Source: Echinicola sp. 20G (GTDB taxonomy: Bacteria; Bacteroidota; Bacteroidia; Cytophagales; Cyclobacteriaceae). From it: a stretch of DNA of 64,000 bases. Of the stretch, positions 8,851-17,191 are shown piece by piece. The stretch is taken from contig NZ_AP024154.1 in the NCBI RefSeq assembly GCF_015533855.1, forward strand, positions 3,726,501 to 3,790,500, in the 5' to 3' direction. The position numbers and the translations under genes were made by a program. The notes beneath the pieces are model-generated. The model was given only the letters and a program-made list of their open reading frames with translations. It was not told where the DNA came from and did no database searches. Position 1 is the first letter of the stretch; each line of letters starts with the position of its first letter.

Positions 8851-11082
8851 ATGAACATAAAAATTGGTTTTGTTTACATATTGTTTGCACTGATTAGCTT
8901 TGGAGCCAAGGCGCAAGGGAAATTAGTGGATTACCAAAGGGCTGATTCCATTAAACAGGCTTTTGCGAAAGTATATCATTCTCCGAGCAGTTTTAATTGG
9001 ATCAAGGATACTGAAAAATTTTGGTATCAGATGAAAACAGAGAAAGGAGAGGAGTACATGCAGGTCGTAGTTTCGGAGCGCCAAAAGCAGTCGCTATTTG
9101 ATCAGGAAAGACTTGCCCTTCTACTTTCCAATGAATCGAATGATACTATTAAAGCGTATCAACTTCCCATCAGTAGAGTCCAATTGGAGGAAAAAGGCAA
9201 GCTGATGAAATTTCAAGCCAAAGGGTATCATTGGGAGTATGATTTGGAGGATGAAGTGCTTGTGAAGAAAGAAAAGGTGGAAACTAGAGGTGGTTATTGG
9301 GGGACGCGATGGAGCGATAGGGAAGGGGAACCAGTGGTTTCACCTGATAAAACAAAAGAAGCCTATATTCGTGAGCACAATGTTTGGGTTAAAGACTTAA
9401 GCAGCAAGGAAAGCACCCAATTAAGCTTTGATGGTTCGCCCGGGAATTATTATGCTGCCGATATTCAATGGTCACCAGATAGTGAAAAACTGGCTACCTA
9501 TAGCGTTAGGCCTGCTGAGGTGAGGAAACTGACATTGCTTGAGTCTTCTCCTGAAGATCAATTGCAACCGAAGCTACAAACCAGAGATTATGTAAAACCG
9601 GGTGATGCCTTACCATTAAAAAGACCTGTTCTCTTCCATGTTATTGAAAGGAAAATTTTACCCATAAGTGATGAACTTATTCAAAACCATTTTAGCCTTA
9701 GTCGAATAATTTGGAGAGAAGATAGTAGGGCATTTACCTTTGAATATAATCAAAGGGGACATCAGATATATAGGGTGTTGGAAGTGAATGCAGCTTCCGG
9801 TTCTATCCGTCCACTGATTGAAGAGCAAAGTGAAACATTTATTGATTATAGTGGTAAGAAGTTCAGAATGGATCTGGAGGATGGTAAAGAGATCATTTGG
9901 TCTTCAGAGAGAGATGGTTGGAGGCATTTGTACCTGTATGATGGGGAATCTGGAACCGTTAAAAACCAAATAACCAAAGGTAATTGGGTGATCAGGGAAG
10001 TGATGCATGTGGATAAGGAAAAACGTCAAATCTATTTTCTGGCCAGCGGAATGAACAAAAAAGAAGACCCTTACCATCTACACCTCTGTAAAGTGGGGTT
10101 GGATGGACGAGGGTTCCAGCAAATTACAACAGAAGAAGCCAATCATAGCATTTCATTTTCAGATAACTTGACTTATTTTATTGATGTTTTTTCGACTCAG
10201 GACATGGCTCCTGTAGCCCAATTGAAAGAAGTATCCTCTGGCAAGATGCTGATGGAAATTGAGGAAGCAGACATCACTCAACTTGAGGCTGCAGGCTGGA
10301 AAGCTCCTGAGATTTTTTCGGCCAAAGGCAGAGATGGGAAGACAGACATTTGGGGGCTGATCATCAAACCAAGCAATTTTGACCCCAAAGAAAACTACCC
10401 TGTGATAGAGTATATTTATGCAGGCCCTCACAGTTCCTTTGTTCCAAAGTCTTTTGCTCCAAATTATAGAGGGTTGAATGAACTGGCAGAATTGGGCTTT
10501 ATTGTAGTTCAAATTGATGGAATGGGAACCTCCAATCGCTCTAAGGCATTTCATGATGTTTGTTGGAAGAACCTTAAGGATGCTGGTTTTCCAGATCGGA
10601 TTTTATGGATGCAGGAAGCCGCTAAGACCAGACCTTACATGGATTTGGATCGGGTAGGGATATTTGGCACTTCTGCAGGTGGTCAAAGTTCAACAGGAGC
10701 CTTATTGTTTCATCCAGAGTTTTATAAGGTGGCTGTATCTTCCTGCGGTTGTCATGATAATAGAATGGATAAAATTTGGTGGAATGAACAGTGGATGGGC
10801 TATCCTATTGGAAAGCATTATGAAGAATGTTCTAATGTGGTCAATGCCAAAAACCTGGAAGGAAAGTTGATGCTAATCGTTGGAGAGGTTGATGATAATG
10901 TTGACCCTTCCTCTACTTATCAACTGGTAAACCAGCTGATCAAACACGATAAAAATTTCGATTTTCTGATGGTGCCTGGCATGGGGCATAGTTCTGGTGG
11001 AGAATATGGAGAGCATAAAAGGAGGGATTTCTTCGTTAAGAATTTGATCGGAATAGATCCTCCGGCTTGGGAGGATTTTTAA
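8851..11082 (+). CDS. Secreted S9 family prolyl oligopeptidase/DPP IV-like peptidase
   Basis: 743 residues from the ATG at 8851, which gives a normal signal peptide (ending SFGAKAQ); a TTG at 8824 is in frame but less likely. Residues about 90-470 are a beta-propeller of DPP IV N-terminal type (SPDSEKLATYSVR, SERDGWRHLYLYD). The C-terminal alpha/beta-hydrolase domain has the triad Ser608 in GTSAGGQ, Asp681 in VGEVDDNVD and His713 in PGMGHSSGG, in the order and spacing of DPP IV. It would cleave dipeptides or short peptides in the periplasm. A terminator follows, so it is probably transcribed alone. Confidence 0.93.
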   Translation: MNIKIGFVYILFALISFGAKAQGKLVDYQRADSIKQAFAKVYHSPSSFNWIKDTEKFWYQMKTEKGEEYMQVVVSERQKQSLFDQERLALLLSNESNDTIKAYQLPISRVQLEEKGKLMKFQAKGYHWEYDLEDEVLVKKEKVETRGGYWGTRWSDREGEPVVSPDKTKEAYIREHNVWVKDLSSKESTQLSFDGSPGNYYAADIQWSPDSEKLATYSVRPAEVRKLTLLESSPEDQLQPKLQTRDYVKPGDALPLKRPVLFHVIERKILPISDELIQNHFSLSRIIWREDSRAFTFEYNQRGHQIYRVLEVNAASGSIRPLIEEQSETFIDYSGKKFRMDLEDGKEIIWSSERDGWRHLYLYDGESGTVKNQITKGNWVIREVMHVDKEKRQIYFLASGMNKKEDPYHLHLCKVGLDGRGFQQITTEEANHSISFSDNLTYFIDVFSTQDMAPVAQLKEVSSGKMLMEIEEADITQLEAAGWKAPEIFSAKGRDGKTDIWGLIIKPSNFDPKENYPVIEYIYAGPHSSFVPKSFAPNYRGLNELAELGFIVVQIDGMGTSNRSKAFHDVCWKNLKDAGFPDRILWMQEAAKTRPYMDLDRVGIFGTSAGGQSSTGALLFHPEFYKVAVSSCGCHDNRMDKIWWNEQWMGYPIGKHYEECSNVVNAKNLEGKLMLIVGEVDDNVDPSSTYQLVNQLIKHDKNFDFLMVPGMGHSSGGEYGEHKRRDFFVKNLIGIDPPAWEDF

Positions 11083-11129
11083 CGGATTATCGACCTTATA
11101 AAGATCAGTTATAAGACTGAAGAAGAATA

Positions 11130-11168
11130 AGCCCTTACAGCAAAATAATGCGTAAGGGCTTTTTTTTT
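11130..11168 (+). terminator. Intrinsic terminator after S9 peptidase
   Basis: Arms AGCCCTTAC and GTAAGGGCT around a loop of about 13 bases, followed by eight T. A textbook rho-independent terminator. Confidence 0.88.
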
Positions 11169-11239
11169 CAAAATAGTAGATTAGTATGACTTATTTTACA
11201 TTTCATTTTTCCGAAAGAAATTGAAATGATCATCTTGAA

Positions 11240-11247
11240 TATTTTTG
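11240..11247 (+). promoter_or_regulatory. Possible -7 element upstream of nagB
   Basis: TATTTTTG fits the Bacteroidota -7 consensus TAnnTTTG. A TTG at 11221-11223 could act as the -33 element, although the spacing of 16 is short. In AT-rich DNA such matches arise by chance. Confidence 0.25.
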
Positions 11248-11351
11248 TATATTTAGATTCTAATAGGTAAAATATTTAATTAATGATTTTATATTAATTA
11301 GGTAATTAAGTAAGAAAAAAATAAGCTTTTTGGCATCTAAATATTAAATCA

Positions 11352-12182
11352 ATGAGGCTTCTAATCCAGAATAACTATGATTTGCTCTCCAAATGGGTGG
11401 CGGATTATATTGCAGACAAAATCAAAAAACATCAGGAAAAGCATTCGAGGCCATTTGTCTTGGGTCTACCCACTGGCTCTTCACCAATAGGGACTTATCG
11501 GGAGTTAATAGCGCTTCATAAAAATGGACAATTGTCTTTTAAGAATGTCATTACTTTCAATATGGATGAATATGTTGATTTAGAAGAAACCCATCCGGAA
11601 AGTTATCATTCATTTATGTACCATCATTTCTTTGACCATATTGATATTCCTCGGGAAAATATCAATATCCTAGATGGTAACAGTGAAGATTTGGCCCTGG
11701 AGTGCAGCCAATATGAAGAGAAGATTAAAGCTGTTGGAGGAATAGACTTGTTCTTGGGAGGAATTGGGACAGATGGACACATTGCATTTAACGAACCAGG
11801 TTCCTCGCTTTCTTCCAGGACAAGAGTGAAGACCTTGAATACTGAAACCCGACAAGTGAATTCCAGGTTTTTTGAGAATGATATCAATAAAGTACCTAAG
11901 CTGGCCTTAACGGTTGGGGTTGGTACCGTGATGGATGCTAAAGAAGTGGTTGTGATTGTCAGTGGTCATCAAAAGGCCAGAGCATTGCACAAAGCAGTCG
12001 AGGGAGGTGTTTCCCATATGTGGACTTTAAGCGCTTTACAGCTACACAATAAGGCCATGATCGTATGTGACGAAGATGCGACCATCGATCTCAAAGTAGG
12101 AACTTATAAATACTTTAAGGATATAGAAAGAAACAATATAGAGCCAGAAAAAGGCAAGGAAGTAGATAAATATTTGCATTAA
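11352..12182 (+). CDS. nagB: Glucosamine-6-phosphate deaminase
   Basis: 276 residues, close to the 266 of E. coli NagB. It converts glucosamine 6-phosphate to fructose 6-phosphate and ammonia in the cytoplasm, the step that sends amino sugars into glycolysis. The active-site set sits at the same numbers as in E. coli: Asp72 (FNMDEYV), Asp141, His143 and Glu148 ([11 protein letters not shown]). The phosphate-binding loop GLPTGSSP is at residues 38-45. No nagA or amino-sugar kinase is present in the window, but two GH20 hexosaminidases are, which gives the gene an obvious supply. It is bounded by terminators on both sides and so is probably monocistronic. Confidence 0.97.
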   Translation: MRLLIQNNYDLLSKWVADYIADKIKKHQEKHSRPFVLGLPTGSSPIGTYRELIALHKNGQLSFKNVITFNMDEYVDLEETHPESYHSFMYHHFFDHIDIPRENINILDGNSEDLALECSQYEEKIKAVGGIDLFLGGIGTDGHIAFNEPGSSLSSRTRVKTLNTETRQVNSRFFENDINKVPKLALTVGVGTVMDAKEVVVIVSGHQKARALHKAVEGGVSHMWTLSALQLHNKAMIVCDEDATIDLKVGTYKYFKDIERNNIEPEKGKEVDKYLH

Positions 12183-12210
12183 AGTAATTCCTTAAAAAAT
12201 TAAGTATAAT

Positions 12211-12241
12211 AGGGAGGTGACCAGTTTTAGGCTACCTCCCT
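12211..12241. terminator. Hairpin between convergent nagB and DUF885 gene
   Basis: AGGGAGGT and ACCTCCCT arms with a loop of about 14 bases. The flanks are AT-rich rather than a clean T run. Its position between convergent stop codons fits a shared terminator. Confidence 0.65.
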
Positions 12242-12259
12242 TATTGCTTTCTCTGATTT

Positions 12260-13945
12260 TTAGTCTTTTAAAAACTTCCAGTTGGTTTGATGATTTTTGG
12301 ATAAAGTCTCACCACTGATTCTTGCCCTGATCAGTTCAACGGGAATAGCATTTTGGGTCAAGATAAAATCGTGGAATTGTTTCTCCGTCATTTTTCCAGT
12401 ATCTACCATTTCGGCTTTTAGAGCATAGAACTGAAAACCACCAATCATATAAGCTATTTGATAAAGTGGACCATAATTTCCTTCAAATGACCTTCTTACT
12501 TCAGCTTCCGCATTGGCATATTCATGGCCGACTTTATCAACCAAGAAGTCGATACATTCTTGCGGAGTCATGTTACCCAAATGGTAATTAAGCGAGAAAA
12601 TGATTCTTGCACAGCGGTGCATTCTCCAAAAAAGCATTCCAACCCTGTCTTCCGCATTCCGAGGGAAATTTTTGTCCCAAAGGTTCAATTCCCAGTACAA
12701 TGCCCATCCTTCCATCCAAAAAGGCGTGTAGAACATTCTCCGGTAAGGTTTGTGCCTTTGCATCATGAAATGTTGGAGATGGTGTCCCGGAATGAGCTCA
12801 TGCTGTACTGTGGCACGGGAAAAATGAGGATTGTTTCCTCGCATGCTCATCATTTTGTCTTCTTGGTTCATTTCAGAAGTTGGGTACGAGATGATAATGG
12901 TTTCCCCACCCAGAAAGAATGGACTTACTTTCTGGCGTTCGGCTGACATCATCTTGGTTCTCCAAGTTTCTTTGGCCAATTCCGGGATGGTGATGAGATC
13001 ATGTTTTTCAAAATAAGCTGTCGCCTCATTGGCCAATTCCACCACGTCACCTGGCCATTCGCCCTCTGGTACATAAGTGTTCTTGACATGCTCTAAGGCT
13101 GCTTTCCAATCATTTCCATAACCCAATTCATTGGAAGCTTTGAGCATTTCCTTTTCGCACCAAGCAAACTGCTTGTTGGCTTCATCAATCAATTCTTGGG
13201 CTGAATAGGGGATGAGTTCAAACTCCAATTGTTTCTTGATGGCTTCAGCACCAATTGGTTTTCCGATAATACCGCTACCATCGTCTTTGACAATGTCATT
13301 TTGGAAATGGTTCAATAAAGATTTACTATATTCATTAAGGGATTTTTCCAGTTCTTTCCAAGGTTGCTGAACCCACCAGGTGAAATCTGGATCATAATCA
13401 TAATAAAAATCATAGGCTTCTTTCAAAGTTTCCTTGAGCTCCTTAATGGTACTGGAAGCTAATTCAGCTTTTTGCCAGCTGTCAAAAGGAGTTTCTTTGA
13501 TGTTTTCCCATTTTAGCTGGATAGCTTTATTGGCTTCAGTAAATGATTTTGCAATTGCTTTGGCATCAGGTTTCTCAGCGGTTCTTCTGAATATGTAAAA
13601 AGCTTCCAGTTCTTTTGCAAAACTTTTTACATCCATTACCTCCTTAAATTCTTTGAACTCTTGCTGGTGGAAGTAAAGGTTTTTTTCTAAGTAGTTTTTG
13701 AAAGCTAAGTAGTCTATTTTTCCATCAGCACTCAGCTTTTGATAGTCCATGTTCTTTAGCTTTTCTAACCAGTTATGGTATAAAAGTTCGATGCGATCAA
13801 AATATTCCAAAGAGAGATTGTTGCTGTACTTTCTGTTTAAGGAGGACCGATCCGCTTGAAAACTTTCAATTGGCTCATACAGCTCACTGGCTTTTAGCAA
13901 AAAAGGCAAAAAAAGTATGACCAATGCAATTAGCAGTTTTTTCAT
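12260..13945 (-). CDS. Secreted DUF885 family putative metalloprotein
   Basis: 561 residues with a signal peptide (hydrophobic residues 4-18, cleavage near KAS). The mostly helical body carries the DUF885 hallmark HELIPGHH starting at His382-Glu383, a variant of the zinc-metallopeptidase HExxH motif, followed by FWMEGWALYWE near residues 413-423, which may supply a further zinc ligand. Relatives are generally described as uncharacterised, peptidase-like exported proteins; activity on peptides is inference. It is convergent with nagB and divergent from the small gene at 14266. Confidence 0.8.
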   Translation of the reverse strand: MKKLLIALVILFLPFLLKASELYEPIESFQADRSSLNRKYSNNLSLEYFDRIELLYHNWLEKLKNMDYQKLSADGKIDYLAFKNYLEKNLYFHQQEFKEFKEVMDVKSFAKELEAFYIFRRTAEKPDAKAIAKSFTEANKAIQLKWENIKETPFDSWQKAELASSTIKELKETLKEAYDFYYDYDPDFTWWVQQPWKELEKSLNEYSKSLLNHFQNDIVKDDGSGIIGKPIGAEAIKKQLEFELIPYSAQELIDEANKQFAWCEKEMLKASNELGYGNDWKAALEHVKNTYVPEGEWPGDVVELANEATAYFEKHDLITIPELAKETWRTKMMSAERQKVSPFFLGGETIIISYPTSEMNQEDKMMSMRGNNPHFSRATVQHELIPGHHLQHFMMQRHKPYRRMFYTPFWMEGWALYWELNLWDKNFPRNAEDRVGMLFWRMHRCARIIFSLNYHLGNMTPQECIDFLVDKVGHEYANAEAEVRRSFEGNYGPLYQIAYMIGGFQFYALKAEMVDTGKMTEKQFHDFILTQNAIPVELIRARISGETLSKNHQTNWKFLKD

Positions 13946-14265
13946 TTTATGATTAGGCGTTTTAGAAGTAAAATTTTGTAAGGGGTATTTTTCAAAAGGT
14001 TACTAAACATATGATTATTTCCGTGTCCATACAAGTACTCCCATTATGAGCGGTAAGGCAAGAAAAAGCTCGGGCGAAAATAATGCTAAAATTAGCTCAG
14101 ATTGCTATAAAATGACTGCTGGACTGTCTAGCAGATAGAAAAAAGGATGGGACATTTTTAAATGAATAGCCAGAAACTTAGTTATTTAAAATTTAAATGA
14201 AATTTTTTTAAGAAAATGAAAACAATATTAGTGATTTGGTGCTTACTATAGGAAACGAAACTAAT
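13946..14265. other. Intergenic region with a 11-codon leader-like ORF
   Basis: 320 bases between divergent genes. At 14216-14251 lies ATG followed by MKTILVIWCLL and a stop, resembling the start of a signal peptide, immediately before the next gene. Otherwise the region is AT-rich, with no clear promoter or repeat. Confidence 0.4.
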
Positions 14266-14568
14266 ATGATCAAAGGGACTTTTTTATTTTATGTATTTTT
14301 AAGTTTTCTCATTGGAGCTACCATTTGGAATCTTTTCGATATCAATCAAGAAGAAGCTTGGGAGAATGTTGTGAAATCTTATGATGTTTTTGAAGGAATG
14401 GACAAGGCAAGCGCCTTAACAATTATGGGAATTCCTGATAGCAAACTGCCAAATGAAAACGCTGATACCACTTACCATTATGCTACTCCAATTCAAGCTA
14501 AAAAGGGAATTGATATCTGTTTTGATTCCTTAGGGAGGGTGTTCAAAGTTGTTTATTATGAGAATTAG
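14266..14568 (+). CDS. Small membrane-anchored or exported protein, BamE-like pattern
   Basis: 100 residues from the ATG at 14266; a TTG at 14236 would add ten unlikely residues. A hydrophobic segment (residues 3-20) acts as signal or anchor. The rest, with ASALTIMGIPD, a central TYHYATP strand and a final DSLGRVFKVVYYE, resembles the SmpA/OmlA/BamE fold pattern: a glycine-proline turn after a helix, then Y-rich strands ending in a V-x-x-V strand. No lipobox is visible, so that comparison is weak. Function unknown. A terminator hairpin follows. Confidence 0.6.
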   Translation: MIKGTFLFYVFLSFLIGATIWNLFDINQEEAWENVVKSYDVFEGMDKASALTIMGIPDSKLPNENADTTYHYATPIQAKKGIDICFDSLGRVFKVVYYEN

Positions 14569-14584
14569 AATTTAAGTACTAGTG

Positions 14585-14617
14585 TTAAAAAATACTGGGA
14601 AACGGTAGTTTCCCAGT
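14585..14617 (-). terminator. Terminator hairpin between convergent small genes
   Basis: A perfect 10-bp stem, ACTGGGAAAC/GTTTCCCAGT, with a GGTA loop (14594-14617). On the minus strand it is followed by ATTTTTTAAC, so it terminates the lipoprotein gene at 14627-15001. On the plus strand the T run is poor. Confidence 0.75.
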
Positions 14618-14626
14618 TGGAGTGTT

Positions 14627-15001
14627 TTACAGTAAAAAGCCGACTAGCTTGGCTTTACGTTTGAAAGGTTTGAGCTTCTTTTTGACGGTTTTTTTGTACT
14701 TTTTAAAATCATCTTCACCCAAAATATCCTTAAAGATTTTTGCATTATCCTCTTTAGCCATTTTGAATTTCATGGTCTTTTCTTCAGGAGTATCATTTCC
14801 TTTGGCAATATCAAAAAGATTGTCAACTGCACTTTTGTTGCTTTCCTTGAGTTTGTCCTTTTTATCAGCACTGATGTCCAAGTCATCAAAACTATTCATG
14901 GCGTTTAAAATTTCGCTTTTTTCTACTTCTTGAGCCAATAATTCTGGGCACCCAGTAAACATTGCTAATAAAAAAGGAATTAATATTGCAGCTTTTTTCA
15001 T
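14627..15001 (-). CDS. Small putative lipoprotein, charged
   Basis: 124 residues. The N-terminus has a short Lys-Lys n-region, a hydrophobic core and FTGC, a possible lipobox at Cys18, so it may be lipid-anchored. The body is highly charged, helical and acidic at first (SFDDLDISADKKDKLKE), then strongly basic at the C-terminus (KKYKKTVKKKLKPFKRK). No enzyme motif is present. The family is not recognised. It stands alone, with a minus-strand terminator beyond its stop. Confidence 0.65.
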   Translation of the reverse strand: MKKAAILIPFLLAMFTGCPELLAQEVEKSEILNAMNSFDDLDISADKKDKLKESNKSAVDNLFDIAKGNDTPEEKTMKFKMAKEDNAKIFKDILGEDDFKKYKKTVKKKLKPFKRKAKLVGFLL

Positions 15002-15292
15002 GGTAAATGTAGTTTGTTGGTGAGTTATTATTGTAATTTAAATAATTATTTGAATTAATTAAATATGTTTAAGCTTAAAAATATGACTTAGATGAAGTAG
15101 ATCGAATTTTGTTGAAAAGGAATCTTTAATGAAAAGGTGACTGTTTATTCTATTAGAGACCTATAAAATGAAATGATTTTCAGGTCATAAATTGGTGCAA
15201 CGACATCTGTATAATTGATGAAGCATTAGAAAAATTAAACAGTTTTTTGTGTTTAGTATTAAGCTGATGTGATGAAAAAGCCCCTAAAGCAT
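15002..15292. other. AT-rich intergenic region
   Basis: Roughly 290 bases upstream of the small lipoprotein gene (which reads away) and beyond the GH20 gene's terminator. No ORF, repeat or recognisable promoter motif stood out. Confidence 0.5.
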
Positions 15293-15333
15293 GTAATAAA
15301 AAAAGCAAGGTATTACTGACTTTACCTTGCTTT
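15293..15333 (-). terminator. Terminator of the first GH20 gene
   Basis: Arms AAAGCAAGGTA and TACCTTGCTTT with a short loop. Read on the minus strand the hairpin is followed by a T run (GCTTTTTTTATTAC), placing it 26 bases past the GH20 stop. Confidence 0.82.
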
Positions 15334-15358
15334 AAAACATCGATTAATTTACTAGCTT

Positions 15359-16993
15359 TTACTCATCACCCAGTACAGGTGCATAGTTAATCCCTAACTT
15401 GTCCCAATGCTTTTGGATTCGCTGGAGTGACTTTTTAAAAGACTCAAAGTTCTTTTTTTCTGGCATGGTCCAATCAACTTCCGCAAAGGCTGCAATTCTA
15501 GGAAAGGTTTGATACTCTACCACTTCGTTGGTTGGTGCCCATTCTGTCCACATTTGACAACCAGAACCATATACATTTTTGTGATATTCGGGAGACAATC
15601 CCTCGGGAATAGGATCAAAATTATAAGCTTTCTCCAAAGAGATGCTTCTATAACTGTAATCCAAATAGGTGTTACTATGCAAAGAGTTAACAATTCCATA
15701 TCCTTTTTCTGCCGCCTCAGTGGCCAGCTCCAGATTACCTTTCCAGAAGTGAACCACTACATTTTTGGCCAAAGCTGTTTCTGCTTCCATATCATCTTTT
15801 TTCTCTCCAAAATCTTGATGGATGTTACTTCCCATGATTTCATTCCAGCCCATCATGCGTCTCCCGTTTTCTTCGATATACTGTGAAATCTTATTGGTAA
15901 AGTTAATCTGTAGATCCGCAGGAGTTTTAATCCCTTGCGTCTTCATATATTCCTGGACATGGGGAGATTCTTCCCATACTTTATAGCCTACTTCATCTCC
16001 ACCAATATGGATTACCTCTGAAGGAAAAAGCTCAAATAATTCGCTGAGGACATCCTTGGTAAACTCAATGACTTCTGGCTTGGTGACATCATAATTATCA
16101 TAGTGCCTACCAAATTTGACAGGAACATCAATGTCCTTTCTAGCCGTACCAAGCCAAGTGTAGGCAGCTATGGCCGCACTGGAATGCCCTGGCATTTCGA
16201 ATTCAGGTACAATGGTAATATTCCTTGCTGCGGCATAGGCAACAATATCTTTGATCTGATCTTGGGTATAAAATCCTCCATGGGCTTCTCCAGAAGTTTT
16301 TCCACTTTTCCAAGTGCCTATTTCCGAATCAGTTCTCTGTGAACCTATTTGAGTGAGTAGCGGATACTTTTTAATTTCAATTCGCCAGCCTGCATCATCA
16401 GTCAAGTGCCAGTGAAAGACATTCATTTTTAAAAGCGCCATTTGATCTAAAATGGTTTTGACAAATTCTTCTCCTTGAAAATACCTGGCTTCATCAAGCA
16501 TATACGCTCGCCAGGAAAATCGCGGCTGGTCATCAATGATCACACCTGGTACTAGCCATTGGGTTTTGGAAGAAGACGCTGTTGAGTCTTGGGTAATTAG
16601 CTGTCTTAGAGTCTGGGTGCCATAAAACCAGCCTGCTTTTCCTGATGCCTTGATCACAATTTGCTCAGGACTAACCTCCAACTGATAGGCTTCATTGGGA
16701 AGATTTTCATTGGTTTCAAAACGAACTAGGGCATTTCCTGTTTCAGCAATCTCCAACGCTATCCCTGTTTCTTTCTGAATGTTTGAAGAGAGAAGTGTGG
16801 CAATTTCTTTTTGCGCACCATCTTTTACTATTATTTTCCCTCCATTTTCCAGCACCATTGAAGCTTGATTTACAGTGACTTTATTGGGTTTAGGAATGAC
16901 GTTTAATTCCTGCTCAGTAAAAGTTCGGCCACTTTTCGTAGTGCAAGAAAATATCGAAAGTATTAAAAGAAAAAAGAGTAAGTTAAGTTTCAT
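15359..16993 (-). CDS. GH20 beta-N-acetylhexosaminidase, lipoprotein
   Basis: 544 residues. Signal peptide with lipobox IFSC (Cys17), so probably lipid-anchored in the outer membrane or periplasm. An N-terminal GH20b domain (about 30-150) is followed by the catalytic TIM barrel (about 155-500). The substrate-assisted pair is Asp333-Glu334 in HIGGDEVGYK; WHLTDDAGWRIEIKKYP is the other family block. It removes terminal GlcNAc or GalNAc from glycans or chitooligosaccharides. It lies near nagB but on the opposite strand and is transcribed alone. A second, longer GH20 is at 35928. Confidence 0.95.
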   Translation of the reverse strand: MKLNLLFFLLILSIFSCTTKSGRTFTEQELNVIPKPNKVTVNQASMVLENGGKIIVKDGAQKEIATLLSSNIQKETGIALEIAETGNALVRFETNENLPNEAYQLEVSPEQIVIKASGKAGWFYGTQTLRQLITQDSTASSSKTQWLVPGVIIDDQPRFSWRAYMLDEARYFQGEEFVKTILDQMALLKMNVFHWHLTDDAGWRIEIKKYPLLTQIGSQRTDSEIGTWKSGKTSGEAHGGFYTQDQIKDIVAYAAARNITIVPEFEMPGHSSAAIAAYTWLGTARKDIDVPVKFGRHYDNYDVTKPEVIEFTKDVLSELFELFPSEVIHIGGDEVGYKVWEESPHVQEYMKTQGIKTPADLQINFTNKISQYIEENGRRMMGWNEIMGSNIHQDFGEKKDDMEAETALAKNVVVHFWKGNLELATEAAEKGYGIVNSLHSNTYLDYSYRSISLEKAYNFDPIPEGLSPEYHKNVYGSGCQMWTEWAPTNEVVEYQTFPRIAAFAEVDWTMPEKKNFESFKKSLQRIQKHWDKLGINYAPVLGDE

Positions 16994-17191
16994 AGTTTAT
17001 ATTAATTGAAATGTTTTGTAATTTAAAAAATAAAAAATGGAAATAAAATGTAACTTAAATATTGTCTTTTATTGTTTTTAAACTGCATTCAAATATGCTG
17101 GGTTTCTAGAGATGACCGTGAATATTTTGAGAAGTGGTATAATACCAATGAAGGAAGTAATAATTAGTGCTTTACCTTAACATACTTCGTA

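Noticed and set aside
14047..14139. 30-codon ORF (MSGKARKSS...) in the gap before the BamE-like gene.
   Set aside because: No hydrophobic or domain pattern and no supporting start context; likely chance.
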